A DNA stretch of 7,784 nucleotides from Candidatus Poseidonia sp. (GTDB lineage Archaea > Thermoplasmatota > Poseidoniia > Poseidoniales > Poseidoniaceae), in NCBI GenBank assembly GCA_023254365.1, contig JALRLQ010000071.1, positions 1-7,784 on the forward strand, in the 5' to 3' direction. Shown here piece by piece: positions 1 to 6,462 of this stretch; within the stretch, counting starts at the first letter, position 1, and the number at the start of each line of letters is the position of its first letter. The position numbers were made by a program, and so were the translations under genes. Below the pieces are notes generated by a model. That model was not told the DNA's origin. It saw only the letters and a program-made list of their open reading frames with translations, and ran no database searches.

Positions 1-33
1 ACTTGCTAAAGGCATGATGGCAGGCGTACCACC

Positions 34-699
34 ATGGACCGCCCCCTCATTGTTGTGAACTTCAAGACCTATGCGAGCGCATCCGGCGAAGCCGCAGGCC
101 AACTTTTGCAGGCCATGGACGCCCAAGCCGATGGCCCTGCCGAGATGGTCGCAGCTGTTTCTGCCTTTGATTTGGGAGCCTTAGGCACCCTTTCGAGTGG
201 GGTTCATGTCTGGTCGCAGCACCTCGATCCGGTCGGTTTGGGAGGCTTTACCGGCTGGCTGGAGCCACAAACGGCCATTTCGCGAGGCGCTGCAGGCACC
301 CTCATCAACCACGCCGAGCACAAGGTCTCGCTCGAGCACGTTGAGACCTTGCTGGGTATGCTGCCCGCTGGATTCCCGGTCTGTGCATGTGCGGCCGATG
401 TTGACGAAGCAAAGGCGCTTGCTGCACTCGGCCCCACCTTCATCGCTGTTGAGCCACCCGAACTGATTGGCGGTGACATATCGGTCACCACGGCCGACCC
501 CGCCATCGTGAGTGATACGGTGGCGGCGGTAAAAGCCGTGAACCCTGACGTACGTGTTCTGTGCGGTGCTGGCGTCAAAAACGGGGCTGATGTTGCCAAA
601 GCCCTCGAACTTGGCGCGGAGGGCGTGCTGTTGGCCAGTGGCGTGACCAAGGCGGACGATGTTCATGCCGTCCTTGCCGACTTGGTTTCTTCGCTTTGA
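34..699 (+). CDS. tpiA: Triosephosphate isomerase, archaeal type
   Basis: This enzyme interconverts dihydroxyacetone phosphate and glyceraldehyde 3-phosphate in glycolysis and gluconeogenesis, in the cytoplasm. The product has 221 residues, the short archaeal form rather than the roughly 250-residue bacterial/eukaryotic form. Visible motifs are the N-terminal VVNFKTY strand with Asn9 and catalytic Lys11, the LINHAEHK segment with catalytic His93 (usually HSE, here HAE), the loop-6 segment VEPPELIGG with catalytic Glu140, and the phosphate-binding GAGVKNGADV (178-187) followed by GVLLASGVTKADD near the C-terminus. The fold therefore looks complete. The ATG at 34 is the first start after an in-frame TAA at 7-9 and places the Lys loop correctly; no strong Shine-Dalgarno sequence is visible before it. 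The 3' end overlaps the facing minus-strand gene by 37 bp. The family call is very secure. Confidence 0.97.
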   Translation: MDRPLIVVNFKTYASASGEAAGQLLQAMDAQADGPAEMVAAVSAFDLGALGTLSSGVHVWSQHLDPVGLGGFTGWLEPQTAISRGAAGTLINHAEHKVSLEHVETLLGMLPAGFPVCACAADVDEAKALAALGPTFIAVEPPELIGGDISVTTADPAIVSDTVAAVKAVNPDVRVLCGAGVKNGADVAKALELGAEGVLLASGVTKADDVHAVLADLVSSL

Positions 700-1592
700 T
701 TCAACTTCACGTTCACAGCGTTCGTTTTCGCTGCAGCCAACCCGTCTCTTGCCGGGCAGGCCGGCCGGTGCTGACAACCAAGGCAGGCGTTCTGTGAAGA
801 CGCCAATGGAACACTGGAAAGCGAAGGGTCGGCCATCGCGGTTCGTTGAAGCCACTTCATCTCCTGGACATCGTGGTGAATCAAGGCCATGGCTTGACCC
901 AGTGTCTCTTCAGAAACCGAGACGGTGTGCTCAATCCATCGGTTGATGTTCCACCGCACGACCTTGACCCGATAGGCTCGCCAATCCTTTGGAAAACCAG
1001 GTTGATTCATCGCCCAGTGAACCATCAAGCGGTGCTCCAATTCCTGACTCAACAAGGTCGTGGAGGGAGATCTGAACTGCAACCGGACAAGGGTCCAGCG
1101 ATGTTGGTGGTGGACGGCGACATCTGGGGCCGCATACAAGTGAAGGCTTGGAAGGGTAGCGCCCTCTCGTCGGTCAAAGTAGGCCCAACGATGTGGTTTC
1201 GAACCGAACAAGGGACGAAGCGACAGGGTGTCCTCCAAGTGTTGCAGTTGTCGAAGACTTCGATGCACAGCCATGGTGATGTGAATGGAAGGGACGGGAG
1301 GTTCGAGGGTTGTCATGGCATCCTCCAGGTGGTTTTGCAACCTCCGCTCGAGGTACAACGGCGACCATGTTTTTCCGAGAAACTGGTCTTGTATCCGTTC
1401 CAACCATGTTGTTCGCATGCACTGGACTTGCGCCTCATCGAACGTTCTTGGACGGCGAGACGCCAGGCGACGCCCCCGCTGTTGTTGGAACGAGGCGTTG
1501 GCCTCGTGAGCGTAGGTGAGGACCCACGAACGTGGACAAGCGTTGAGCAGGCGGGCGCTGGTTTGACTCCAGTGAGGGATGGTGTTGTTCAT
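663..1592 (-). CDS. RecB/Cas4-like PD-(D/E)XK fold protein with four putative Fe-S cysteines, probably catalytically degenerate
   Basis: This 309-residue protein resembles the RecB/AddB/Cas4 branch of the PD-(D/E)XK nuclease superfamily. Near the N-terminus, SQTSARLLNACPRSWVLTY (9-27) matches the family's 'S-x-S-x-L-x-x-CP-x-x-x-x-x-Y' opening, with Cys19. Near the C-terminus, CLGCQHRPAC gives Cys270, Cys273 and Cys279 in a CxxCx5C pattern. One N-terminal plus three C-terminal cysteines is how AddB and Cas4 bind a 4Fe-4S cluster. The central APDVAV (Asp157) fits the first metal-binding Asp. The D/E-x-K triad expected 13 residues later reads R170-L-Q172, and the following Q-xxx-Y motif is not evident. 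I infer a DNA-binding or structural role rather than nuclease activity. It is last in a four-gene minus-strand run. The ATG has no clear Shine-Dalgarno; a perfect hairpin sits just upstream. Family call is moderate, loss of activity is inference. Confidence 0.72.
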   Translation of the reverse strand: MNNTIPHWSQTSARLLNACPRSWVLTYAHEANASFQQQRGRRLASRRPRTFDEAQVQCMRTTWLERIQDQFLGKTWSPLYLERRLQNHLEDAMTTLEPPVPSIHITMAVHRSLRQLQHLEDTLSLRPLFGSKPHRWAYFDRREGATLPSLHLYAAPDVAVHHQHRWTLVRLQFRSPSTTLLSQELEHRLMVHWAMNQPGFPKDWRAYRVKVVRWNINRWIEHTVSVSEETLGQAMALIHHDVQEMKWLQRTAMADPSLSSVPLASSQNACLGCQHRPACPARDGLAAAKTNAVNVKLNQSEETKSARTA

Positions 1593-1597
1593 AGGTT

Positions 1598-1615
1598 GGT
1601 TGATTCACATCAACC
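1598..1615 (-). promoter_or_regulatory. Perfect inverted repeat just upstream of the nuclease-like gene
   Basis: On the minus strand the sequence reads GGTTGAT-GTGA-ATCAACC: two perfect 7-bp arms around a 4-base spacer. It ends 5 bases before the ATG at 1592 and lies in the 39-bp gap after the preceding gene's stop. As RNA it would form a 7-bp stem with a GUGA loop, which belongs to the stable GNRA class. As DNA it has the shape of an operator for a dimeric helix-turn-helix regulator. No T-run follows it, so a terminator is unlikely. The structure is seen directly; any regulatory role is inference. Confidence 0.45.
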
Positions 1616-1631
1616 GTCTTAACGCATGCGC

Positions 1632-3974
1632 CTAAAACACGCCGAGTTCGAAGACGTTGATGGTGACGTTGAGGGCCATCCAAAGCGCAATTGGCGTGAG
1701 CACCCAGCCGACAAATTGTGCAAACACCTCGCCACCAAATTTGCCGAAGAGCCGAGAAAACGGACCTCCCCACGAGGCCACAATGCGAAGCAACAGCACC
1801 ACCACGCCTCCCGAAAGGGTTAGCAAGACCAAGAACAACACCGCCGGCAGAATTCCCGAGCCTCCCAAAAGGGCAGAGGAAGCCACGGCTTGCGGGAACA
1901 GGTGAGGGAAAGCGAGCCATCCAAACCAACCAAGCCACACACCGAGCAGCACATCTCGGTTCATGTCGACAGGGTCACGCCAATCTTGGAACCCCTTCGG
2001 GAACATCCCGTGAAGGAGTTTGCCGAGGAAATCGGCTTCAAACGGTGCACCCCGCTTCGCCGTGAAGAAGCACATCTCAAGCATCCACAGCATCATCACG
2101 ATGTCGAGGACAAAACGAACGGTCATCCCCACCGGGAGCAGCGCCAACAGCAAGGGCGGGAGGTTGATCATCAAGATGCCCGCTCCGGAAGCGACCACGA
2201 TGGACGCCCACAACAGGCCGGGAGGAAGCGGCTCTTCTGGAGCCGTCCATTCCTCTCGAGGAAGCGCCAAGAACAACAAGAACAGACCGGGTCCGAAGAA
2301 GAGGCCGAAGTAAGCACCAACTGACGTTTGACCGCCGGACGTGATGTCCTCAACCGACTCGACGATGTCCAGCATCGCTGCGGACGATGGTTGCGAGAAG
2401 GTGACGTGCATGGCGGGGTCCAAGACCACGACGGCGTCCGATGCACCGGTGGGCAGGCTGGAGGCAAAGGTGCTGTCCTCATCCAGATACACCGCCCAAG
2501 CCGCATTGGTGGCGGTGGCGAGAGCATTGACATCCGAGTACAAGGCTCCTTCACCGGTCACCACATGAATGACCGTGATGCGCTCCCCGAGTTGATCGAT
2601 GGTGCGATTGAATTCGTTGGCTTGGGTGAGGCTTTGTTCTGAGCCCGGAAGCACCAAACCAATCACCAACGCCTCGTTTCCAGACAGCAATTCGGAGATG
2701 GTAACGGTTGAACCGTCCGGTTTGCTCAACTCGGCATCAACGGCTTTCGTGTTGTCGAGAATGATGGCATCTGCGCCGAGATTGGGTTGTTCGAAGACCG
2801 TGGGCAGCGTTAGGAGGGCCAACACCACCAAGGCACCCAGAATGGGCAGGGGGAGCAAAAGGCCGCTTCGAAACGCATTGGCGACGTAGCCCAGCAGCGC
2901 AAGAACGGTGGTCAGAGAAAGCCACAATGGGGCACTTGCAAAGCCTTCGTCGCCCTTGGTGACCTCGAACCTGAGGATGCCTTCAGCATGGCAATCGCTG
3001 TTGAGGTTGCCTGCGACGGTACGAAGACAAAATTGGAGATTCATCTCGCCGACAGGGAGTTGTTTGGCACCCGACCACGTGTAGACCGTGTTGTTTGCAC
3101 CGATGTCCCTCGTCATCCGAATTCGACCTGCACTTGTTTCAACGAGGTATTCTCCATCGAGGGTGCGTCGGTCGGAGGGTAACAACGGTCCCCAAATTTC
3201 CCATTTTTCGTCGCGGAGATCTTCCAATCCCCAAGGCAAGCGATGCTCGAGTTCAACGTGGGCAAGTCGAGAGGCATCCACCGTGATTCGGGCGACGGGC
3301 TCGTAGAGAACACCCTCCATGATGATGCCACCGCTGTTCTGCTCAAATCCACCCCACTGTACCCTCGCTTGGGTCCCCACACAGCGGTGTTCAACGGTGA
3401 GGGTGAGGCTGATCGAGTCCCCCGGTGAGAGACTCAAGGTGACGTTCTGAACTTCACCGGAAAAGTTCACTGCGTCGTTTTCTGCTGCTGAATTCAAGGT
3501 CTCGGTCACCGAGGTGCTGTAGAGTTGACTTCCCCCGACAGAAACCGTGTAACTCAAGGTGGTGGTCGAATCGACGAGGGTTTGGCGGGTACAGGATTGC
3601 GGTCCAGCACCGCCTTGAATGATGGCCGAAAAGTAGACACTCATGAAGACTTGAGCCTCCACGGCTTGTTCAACCGGCGGGCTTTGCAGCGTGAAGACCT
3701 CAACTGGTTCGTTGGTCACACCAACGGTGAAACCCCCCACCGCTGAATCGGGTTGGCCACGTTGCAGAACGGCTTCCTCGATGTTTTGTCCCTCAACGAA
3801 CAAACGCTCGTGAGGGTTGATGGTCCACTCAACGTAGCCTGGTTCATAGGTGAAGTCATTGGCGCTGGCCGCGTTGACCCAACTCACCAAGAGGAGGAGG
3901 CAGAGCACACCGATGGCTTTGCTCTGACGCCCCATGAACCAACGAAGCGGTCTCGGTTCAAGAAGCCAATGCAC
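1632..3974 (-). CDS. Exported multi-membrane protein with beta-rich ectodomain and cysteine-less thioredoxin-like domain
   Basis: I do not recognise a named family for this 780-residue protein. From the longest start (GTG at 3974) the order is: a hydrophobic signal sequence (about 20-38, ending VNAASA); a beta-strand-rich extracellular region (about 40-345) with four cysteines (128, 198, 316, 328) that could form two disulfides; a two-helix hairpin (about 348-367 and 372-394) with Arg369 in the short, presumably cytoplasmic turn; an external thioredoxin/redoxin-like domain (about 400-545); and five or six helices to the C-terminus (about 552-775). The Trx-like domain shows 'DAxxxDxxGSTVTISELL' and 'EALVIGLVLP' as in AhpC/TlpA-type folds, but the position of the redox CxxC reads GSEQS. 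The start is uncertain: the ATG at 3935 (Met14) gives a more typical signal peptide, while the GTG lies only 12 bp after the previous stop. Coding status is secure; the Trx-like assignment is moderate. Confidence 0.85.
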   Translation of the reverse strand: MHWLLEPRPLRWFMGRQSKAIGVLCLLLLVSWVNAASANDFTYEPGYVEWTINPHERLFVEGQNIEEAVLQRGQPDSAVGGFTVGVTNEPVEVFTLQSPPVEQAVEAQVFMSVYFSAIIQGGAGPQSCTRQTLVDSTTTLSYTVSVGGSQLYSTSVTETLNSAAENDAVNFSGEVQNVTLSLSPGDSISLTLTVEHRCVGTQARVQWGGFEQNSGGIIMEGVLYEPVARITVDASRLAHVELEHRLPWGLEDLRDEKWEIWGPLLPSDRRTLDGEYLVETSAGRIRMTRDIGANNTVYTWSGAKQLPVGEMNLQFCLRTVAGNLNSDCHAEGILRFEVTKGDEGFASAPLWLSLTTVLALLGYVANAFRSGLLLPLPILGALVVLALLTLPTVFEQPNLGADAIILDNTKAVDAELSKPDGSTVTISELLSGNEALVIGLVLPGSEQSLTQANEFNRTIDQLGERITVIHVVTGEGALYSDVNALATATNAAWAVYLDEDSTFASSLPTGASDAVVVLDPAMHVTFSQPSSAAMLDIVESVEDITSGGQTSVGAYFGLFFGPGLFLLFLALPREEWTAPEEPLPPGLLWASIVVASGAGILMINLPPLLLALLPVGMTVRFVLDIVMMLWMLEMCFFTAKRGAPFEADFLGKLLHGMFPKGFQDWRDPVDMNRDVLLGVWLGWFGWLAFPHLFPQAVASSALLGGSGILPAVLFLVLLTLSGGVVVLLLRIVASWGGPFSRLFGKFGGEVFAQFVGWVLTPIALWMALNVTINVFELGVF

Positions 3975-3986
3975 CGCTGAACACGC

Positions 3987-4745
3987 TCAAGCCATGGACA
4001 GGTACCAGGCCATCAACACGACACCTCCGCTGATGGCCAGGGCATTGACGGAGCCTTTGGTGAGGTATCCCCTGTTCTCAAGCAGGGCGCCAAGGAAACT
4101 GTCGATTTGGCATCCAAGCCATCCGATGACGCCCAAGGCGAGGGCCAGTTGAACGCCGTCGTCGCCCGAGCCTTCGCCCATCAGTCGCCAAGCGATGTAG
4201 GTCATGATGGCGACCACCGCAGAACCAATGGCCGCCGCCAGTTGACCGTTGGGGGAGAATCCGCCGTTTTCGCCTTGCTGACAGGGTTTCAGGGTCGTGA
4301 TCATGCGAACGCGAGGGTCCAAGCAGCCAATTTCGCTGGCAAACGTATCGGAAGCCGCCACCGCCACCGCGGCGCCGAAGACCCACACGATGCTGGTCCA
4401 GTCTTCAGAGAGGTAGGCGTAGATGCAAATGAGTCCGGGGATAGCCCCGTTGGCAACCACGTTGGTCCAGCCACGGTGACCGTCGCTGGACTCACACAGG
4501 CCCAGTTCGGTTTTTTCATCAAATCGCCACTTGGTCGCTTTGTGGGAACTCAAGAGAAAGCCAAGCAAGATGAGCAACCATGTCCAGTGGCCCAAACCGC
4601 CCACGACCAAGCCCAAAACGGCTGCAGCCCTTGAGCCGGTGGCGTCGAGCATACGAGCCCGGGAAGACATCACCAAGAGGAAGGCAACAAGCCCGATGGT
4701 GACCAACAGGTTTCCCGTGTTGGGTCCACTCGTGAAGACGTCCAT
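3987..4745 (-). CDS. DUF92 / TMEM19-like integral membrane protein
   Basis: This 252-residue, helix-rich membrane protein belongs to the DUF92 family (PF01940/TIGR00297 type). Diagnostic segments are LDATGSRAAAVLG (33-45), ASDTFASEIG (131-140), GENGGFSPNGQLAAAIGS (158-175), CQIDSFLGALLENRG (212-226) and SVNALAISGG (232-241). The length is typical. The plant member VTE6 is a phytyl-phosphate kinase, and the family is distantly related to CTP-dependent polyprenol kinases, so a role in phosphorylating an isoprenoid alcohol phosphate is possible. Archaeal members are not functionally assigned as far as I know. The start is well supported: a strong Shine-Dalgarno (GGAGGTG) stands 7 bases before the ATG. 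The gene follows the PrsW homologue by 79 bp and is 12 bp upstream of the longest version of the next gene. The family call is firm; substrate and reaction are inference. Confidence 0.92.
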   Translation of the reverse strand: MDVFTSGPNTGNLLVTIGLVAFLLVMSSRARMLDATGSRAAAVLGLVVGGLGHWTWLLILLGFLLSSHKATKWRFDEKTELGLCESSDGHRGWTNVVANGAIPGLICIYAYLSEDWTSIVWVFGAAVAVAASDTFASEIGCLDPRVRMITTLKPCQQGENGGFSPNGQLAAAIGSAVVAIMTYIAWRLMGEGSGDDGVQLALALGVIGWLGCQIDSFLGALLENRGYLTKGSVNALAISGGVVLMAWYLSMA

Positions 4746-4752
4746 TGCATCC

Positions 4753-4759
4753 CACCTCC
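4753..4759 (-). promoter_or_regulatory. Strong Shine-Dalgarno sequence for the DUF92 gene
   Basis: The minus strand reads GGAGGTG here, complementary to the CACCTCC at the 3' end of archaeal and bacterial 16S rRNA, with a 7-base spacer to the ATG at 4745. It fixes the DUF92 start and shows that this genome uses leadered, SD-directed translation at least in part. Confidence 0.85.
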
Positions 4760-4787
4760 GGTGACCAAAGGGCCATGGCTATCCTTT

Positions 4788-4808
4788 ACCCAAGGCTCTT
4801 GGGTTTTT
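4788..4808 (+). terminator. Hairpin followed by T5, terminator-shaped on the plus strand
   Basis: In the 79-bp gap between the PrsW homologue and the DUF92 gene, the plus strand reads ACCCAAG-GCT-CTTGGGT: a 7-bp stem with a 3-base loop, running into TTTTT. It has the shape of an intrinsic terminator, but no plus-strand gene reads into it. On the minus strand, which is the transcribed one, the T-run becomes an A-run before the hairpin, so it would not terminate the PrsW transcript in the usual way. It may stop antisense transcription, act as an mRNA stability or processing element, or be chance. Confidence 0.3.
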
Positions 4809-4824
4809 GAAGGCATGACCTGTT

Positions 4825-6288
4825 TCACGAGCGAGTCTTCGCTTCTTTTGGCCCCAAAACGATGGTGGGGAGCCAGCGCAAGATGCAAAACCACAGCATG
4901 ATGACCATGAACGCCAACCACGCCAACTGAATGGCAAAGGCCAACATGGTCTCGTTGTCCGCCAACAACATGCCCACTCCCCATGAAGTGCCGTTCCACA
5001 ACCCGTGGCCGAGGATGGCGAGGAACAAACCCATGCTCACCGTGGTGGGCATGGGCCAAGCAAAGGAACGGTAGCGCGAGAGCATGCGAACCAAGCGCTG
5101 CGACGGGACCGTTGTCCACGAGGAGGTGGAGACCGTTCTGCCTTGTTTATCGTACAGCACCCAATTGGCGTTGGCATCGTCCGAGAGATAGGCCGTTCCA
5201 CTGATGGTTGGGAGACGATTGCCACGTTGCAGCCAGCACCCAATGGCGTATCCTGTGAGCCCCGTCCACATCGCATGACCGGGGATGGAGCTCAAGCCAC
5301 GTAGCACCGTGGTGAACAGGTAGGAGATGCTGCTGTATTCACCCACCAACAACGACATGAAGATGTACTGGGCGTTCTCGAGAAGAGCAAAACCAAGTCC
5401 CACCGTTGAACCAACATAGAAGCCATGTCTTGGTGAAATGATCAAATGTGTGAGGGTGAGCACCGCGAGGGCCTTGCACAACTCCTCCCCGATAGGGGCT
5501 GAAAGAAACAGGATCATTCCTTCGCCCAGTGTCCCCGGTTCGCTGGCGTTCAGGCCAATCGAAGCGATGAGCATAGGGCTGATGAGCGAATTGATGATGA
5601 TGGCCGGAACGGTGGACAGCATCCCTGCAGCGAGCACCCATTCAGCGTCTCTACGCGAGATGTTGATGCCCATGTGGCGGCTGGTGATGGACCACCAAGC
5701 AAACACGGGTGTTGCAAACCCGACCAGCCAGGCAGGGATGATGACCAACAAGGCCAGCAGAATGACAGCGATACTCGGGTCACCAAACAGCAAGGGAATC
5801 AAACACAACGTCGAGATGCCCACGCCGAGGATGAACAGCAACCACAGGTGAGACGGGCGGGGCATCTCAAGGGGAGCTGTGGAACGGAAGAGGTGGTGTT
5901 GAACATAGGTTGGTGTTTGTGATTTGACCACGCTGCCTCCTGCCAACGGGTGAAGTTGGCCGCCTTGGGCATGAGGGTAGGCATGGACGGTGTGCGTCAA
6001 GCGTGGTCGCCGGAGGTAGAAGAAGAGCAACAAAAACGGAGAGAGGCATAACCCGCTGACAAAGGTGAGCATTGGGTTAAGCGGGCCGGGCCTTCCATCG
6101 AAGTCGCCGTCGATGAATCCAGCGGCGATATAAACGGCGATTGAAGAAATGAAGTAACAGACGATGACCAACCCCAACATCGAGCGAACCGTTTGCCAGG
6201 GGGTGGATGCTCGCCACACCGTGAGTTGCTCGGGCACCGGCGTGAGTGGGATTTGGGTGGGCTGGAGGGGTTGAAGCATCCCTTGCAT
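4825..6288 (-). CDS. PrsW-family intramembrane protease homologue, long form
   Basis: The protein has about 487 residues and about ten predicted membrane helices. Numbering below is from the longer GTG start at 6297. It carries the PrsW signature, related to the CAAX-protease/ABI superfamily: APIGEELCK (267-275) with the EExxK pair Glu271/Glu272, GFALLENAQY (302-311) with the ExxxY-like Glu/Asn, LRGLSSIPGHAMWTG (332-346) with Arg333 and His341, and LGHGLWNG (429-436) with the last His/Asn. All presumed active-site positions are present, so activity is plausible. In Bacillus subtilis PrsW cleaves an anti-sigma factor at site 1; the archaeal substrate is unknown. The protein is about twice the size of B. 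subtilis PrsW, with extra N-terminal helices and soluble insertions at about 97-148 and 357-412. I chose the ATG at 6288 because AAGGTGG lies 5 bases before it and overlaps the alternative GTG. It is probably first in a minus-strand operon and divergent from the small gene to its right. Confidence 0.93.
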   Translation of the reverse strand: MQGMLQPLQPTQIPLTPVPEQLTVWRASTPWQTVRSMLGLVIVCYFISSIAVYIAAGFIDGDFDGRPGPLNPMLTFVSGLCLSPFLLLFFYLRRPRLTHTVHAYPHAQGGQLHPLAGGSVVKSQTPTYVQHHLFRSTAPLEMPRPSHLWLLFILGVGISTLCLIPLLFGDPSIAVILLALLVIIPAWLVGFATPVFAWWSITSRHMGINISRRDAEWVLAAGMLSTVPAIIINSLISPMLIASIGLNASEPGTLGEGMILFLSAPIGEELCKALAVLTLTHLIISPRHGFYVGSTVGLGFALLENAQYIFMSLLVGEYSSISYLFTTVLRGLSSIPGHAMWTGLTGYAIGCWLQRGNRLPTISGTAYLSDDANANWVLYDKQGRTVSTSSWTTVPSQRLVRMLSRYRSFAWPMPTTVSMGLFLAILGHGLWNGTSWGVGMLLADNETMLAFAIQLAWLAFMVIMLWFCILRWLPTIVLGPKEAKTRS

Positions 6289-6293
6289 CCTCG

Positions 6294-6300
6294 CCACCTT
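6294..6300 (-). promoter_or_regulatory. Shine-Dalgarno sequence deciding the PrsW homologue's start
   Basis: The minus strand reads AAGGTGG, 5 bases upstream of the ATG at 6288. The alternative in-frame GTG at 6297 lies inside this motif, and no SD precedes that GTG, so the ATG is preferred. Confidence 0.55.
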
Positions 6301-6462
6301 GGAGTGAGTACCCGCTCAGTTCGCCCATCAATCGTCACTGAAATACAGCATTCGGCAGAGGCCATCATCATTGCAGGTGACCCGTCCTATGCGCATCTCC
6401 TTCATGAACGGTGGGGAGGCGAGAAACGCCGATTCATAAGGTGGGCCAAACGCTTTAGGAAC

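Noticed and set aside
2..58. Possible C-terminal end of an upstream plus-strand gene (LAKGMMAGVPPW, stop at 56-58)
   Set aside because: Only 18 residues are visible, with no recognisable motif, and the other two plus-strand frames also stop within the first 17 bases, so the upstream gene's frame cannot be chosen.
700..740. Possible terminator after tpiA
   Set aside because: There is only a short T-rich patch (TTCGTTTTCG) without a stem, inside the coding sequence of the facing gene.
181..855. 224-residue open frame on the minus strand across tpiA
   Set aside because: It is antisense to a certain tpiA and to part of the nuclease-like gene, rich in Arg/Gly/Cys/His in a shadow-like way, and carries no motif.
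846..1622. 258-residue open frame on the plus strand antisense to the nuclease-like gene
   Set aside because: The minus-strand frame carries coherent family motifs (CP, APD, CxxCx5C), while this one has none. It is long only because of the high GC content.
6328..6396. 22-codon upstream frame (MRIGRVTCNDDG...) in the leader of the PrsW homologue, preceded by AAGGAG
   Set aside because: The AAGGAG touches the ATG with no spacer, which is unsuitable for initiation, and there is no repeated-codon or attenuator pattern. Probably chance.
6193..6462. N-terminal extension of the small membrane-protein frame back to 6193 or to the GTG at 6304
   Set aside because: It would overlap the start and control region of the divergent PrsW homologue, and the extra residues (such as HERWGGEKRRFIRWAKRF) look like translated non-coding DNA.
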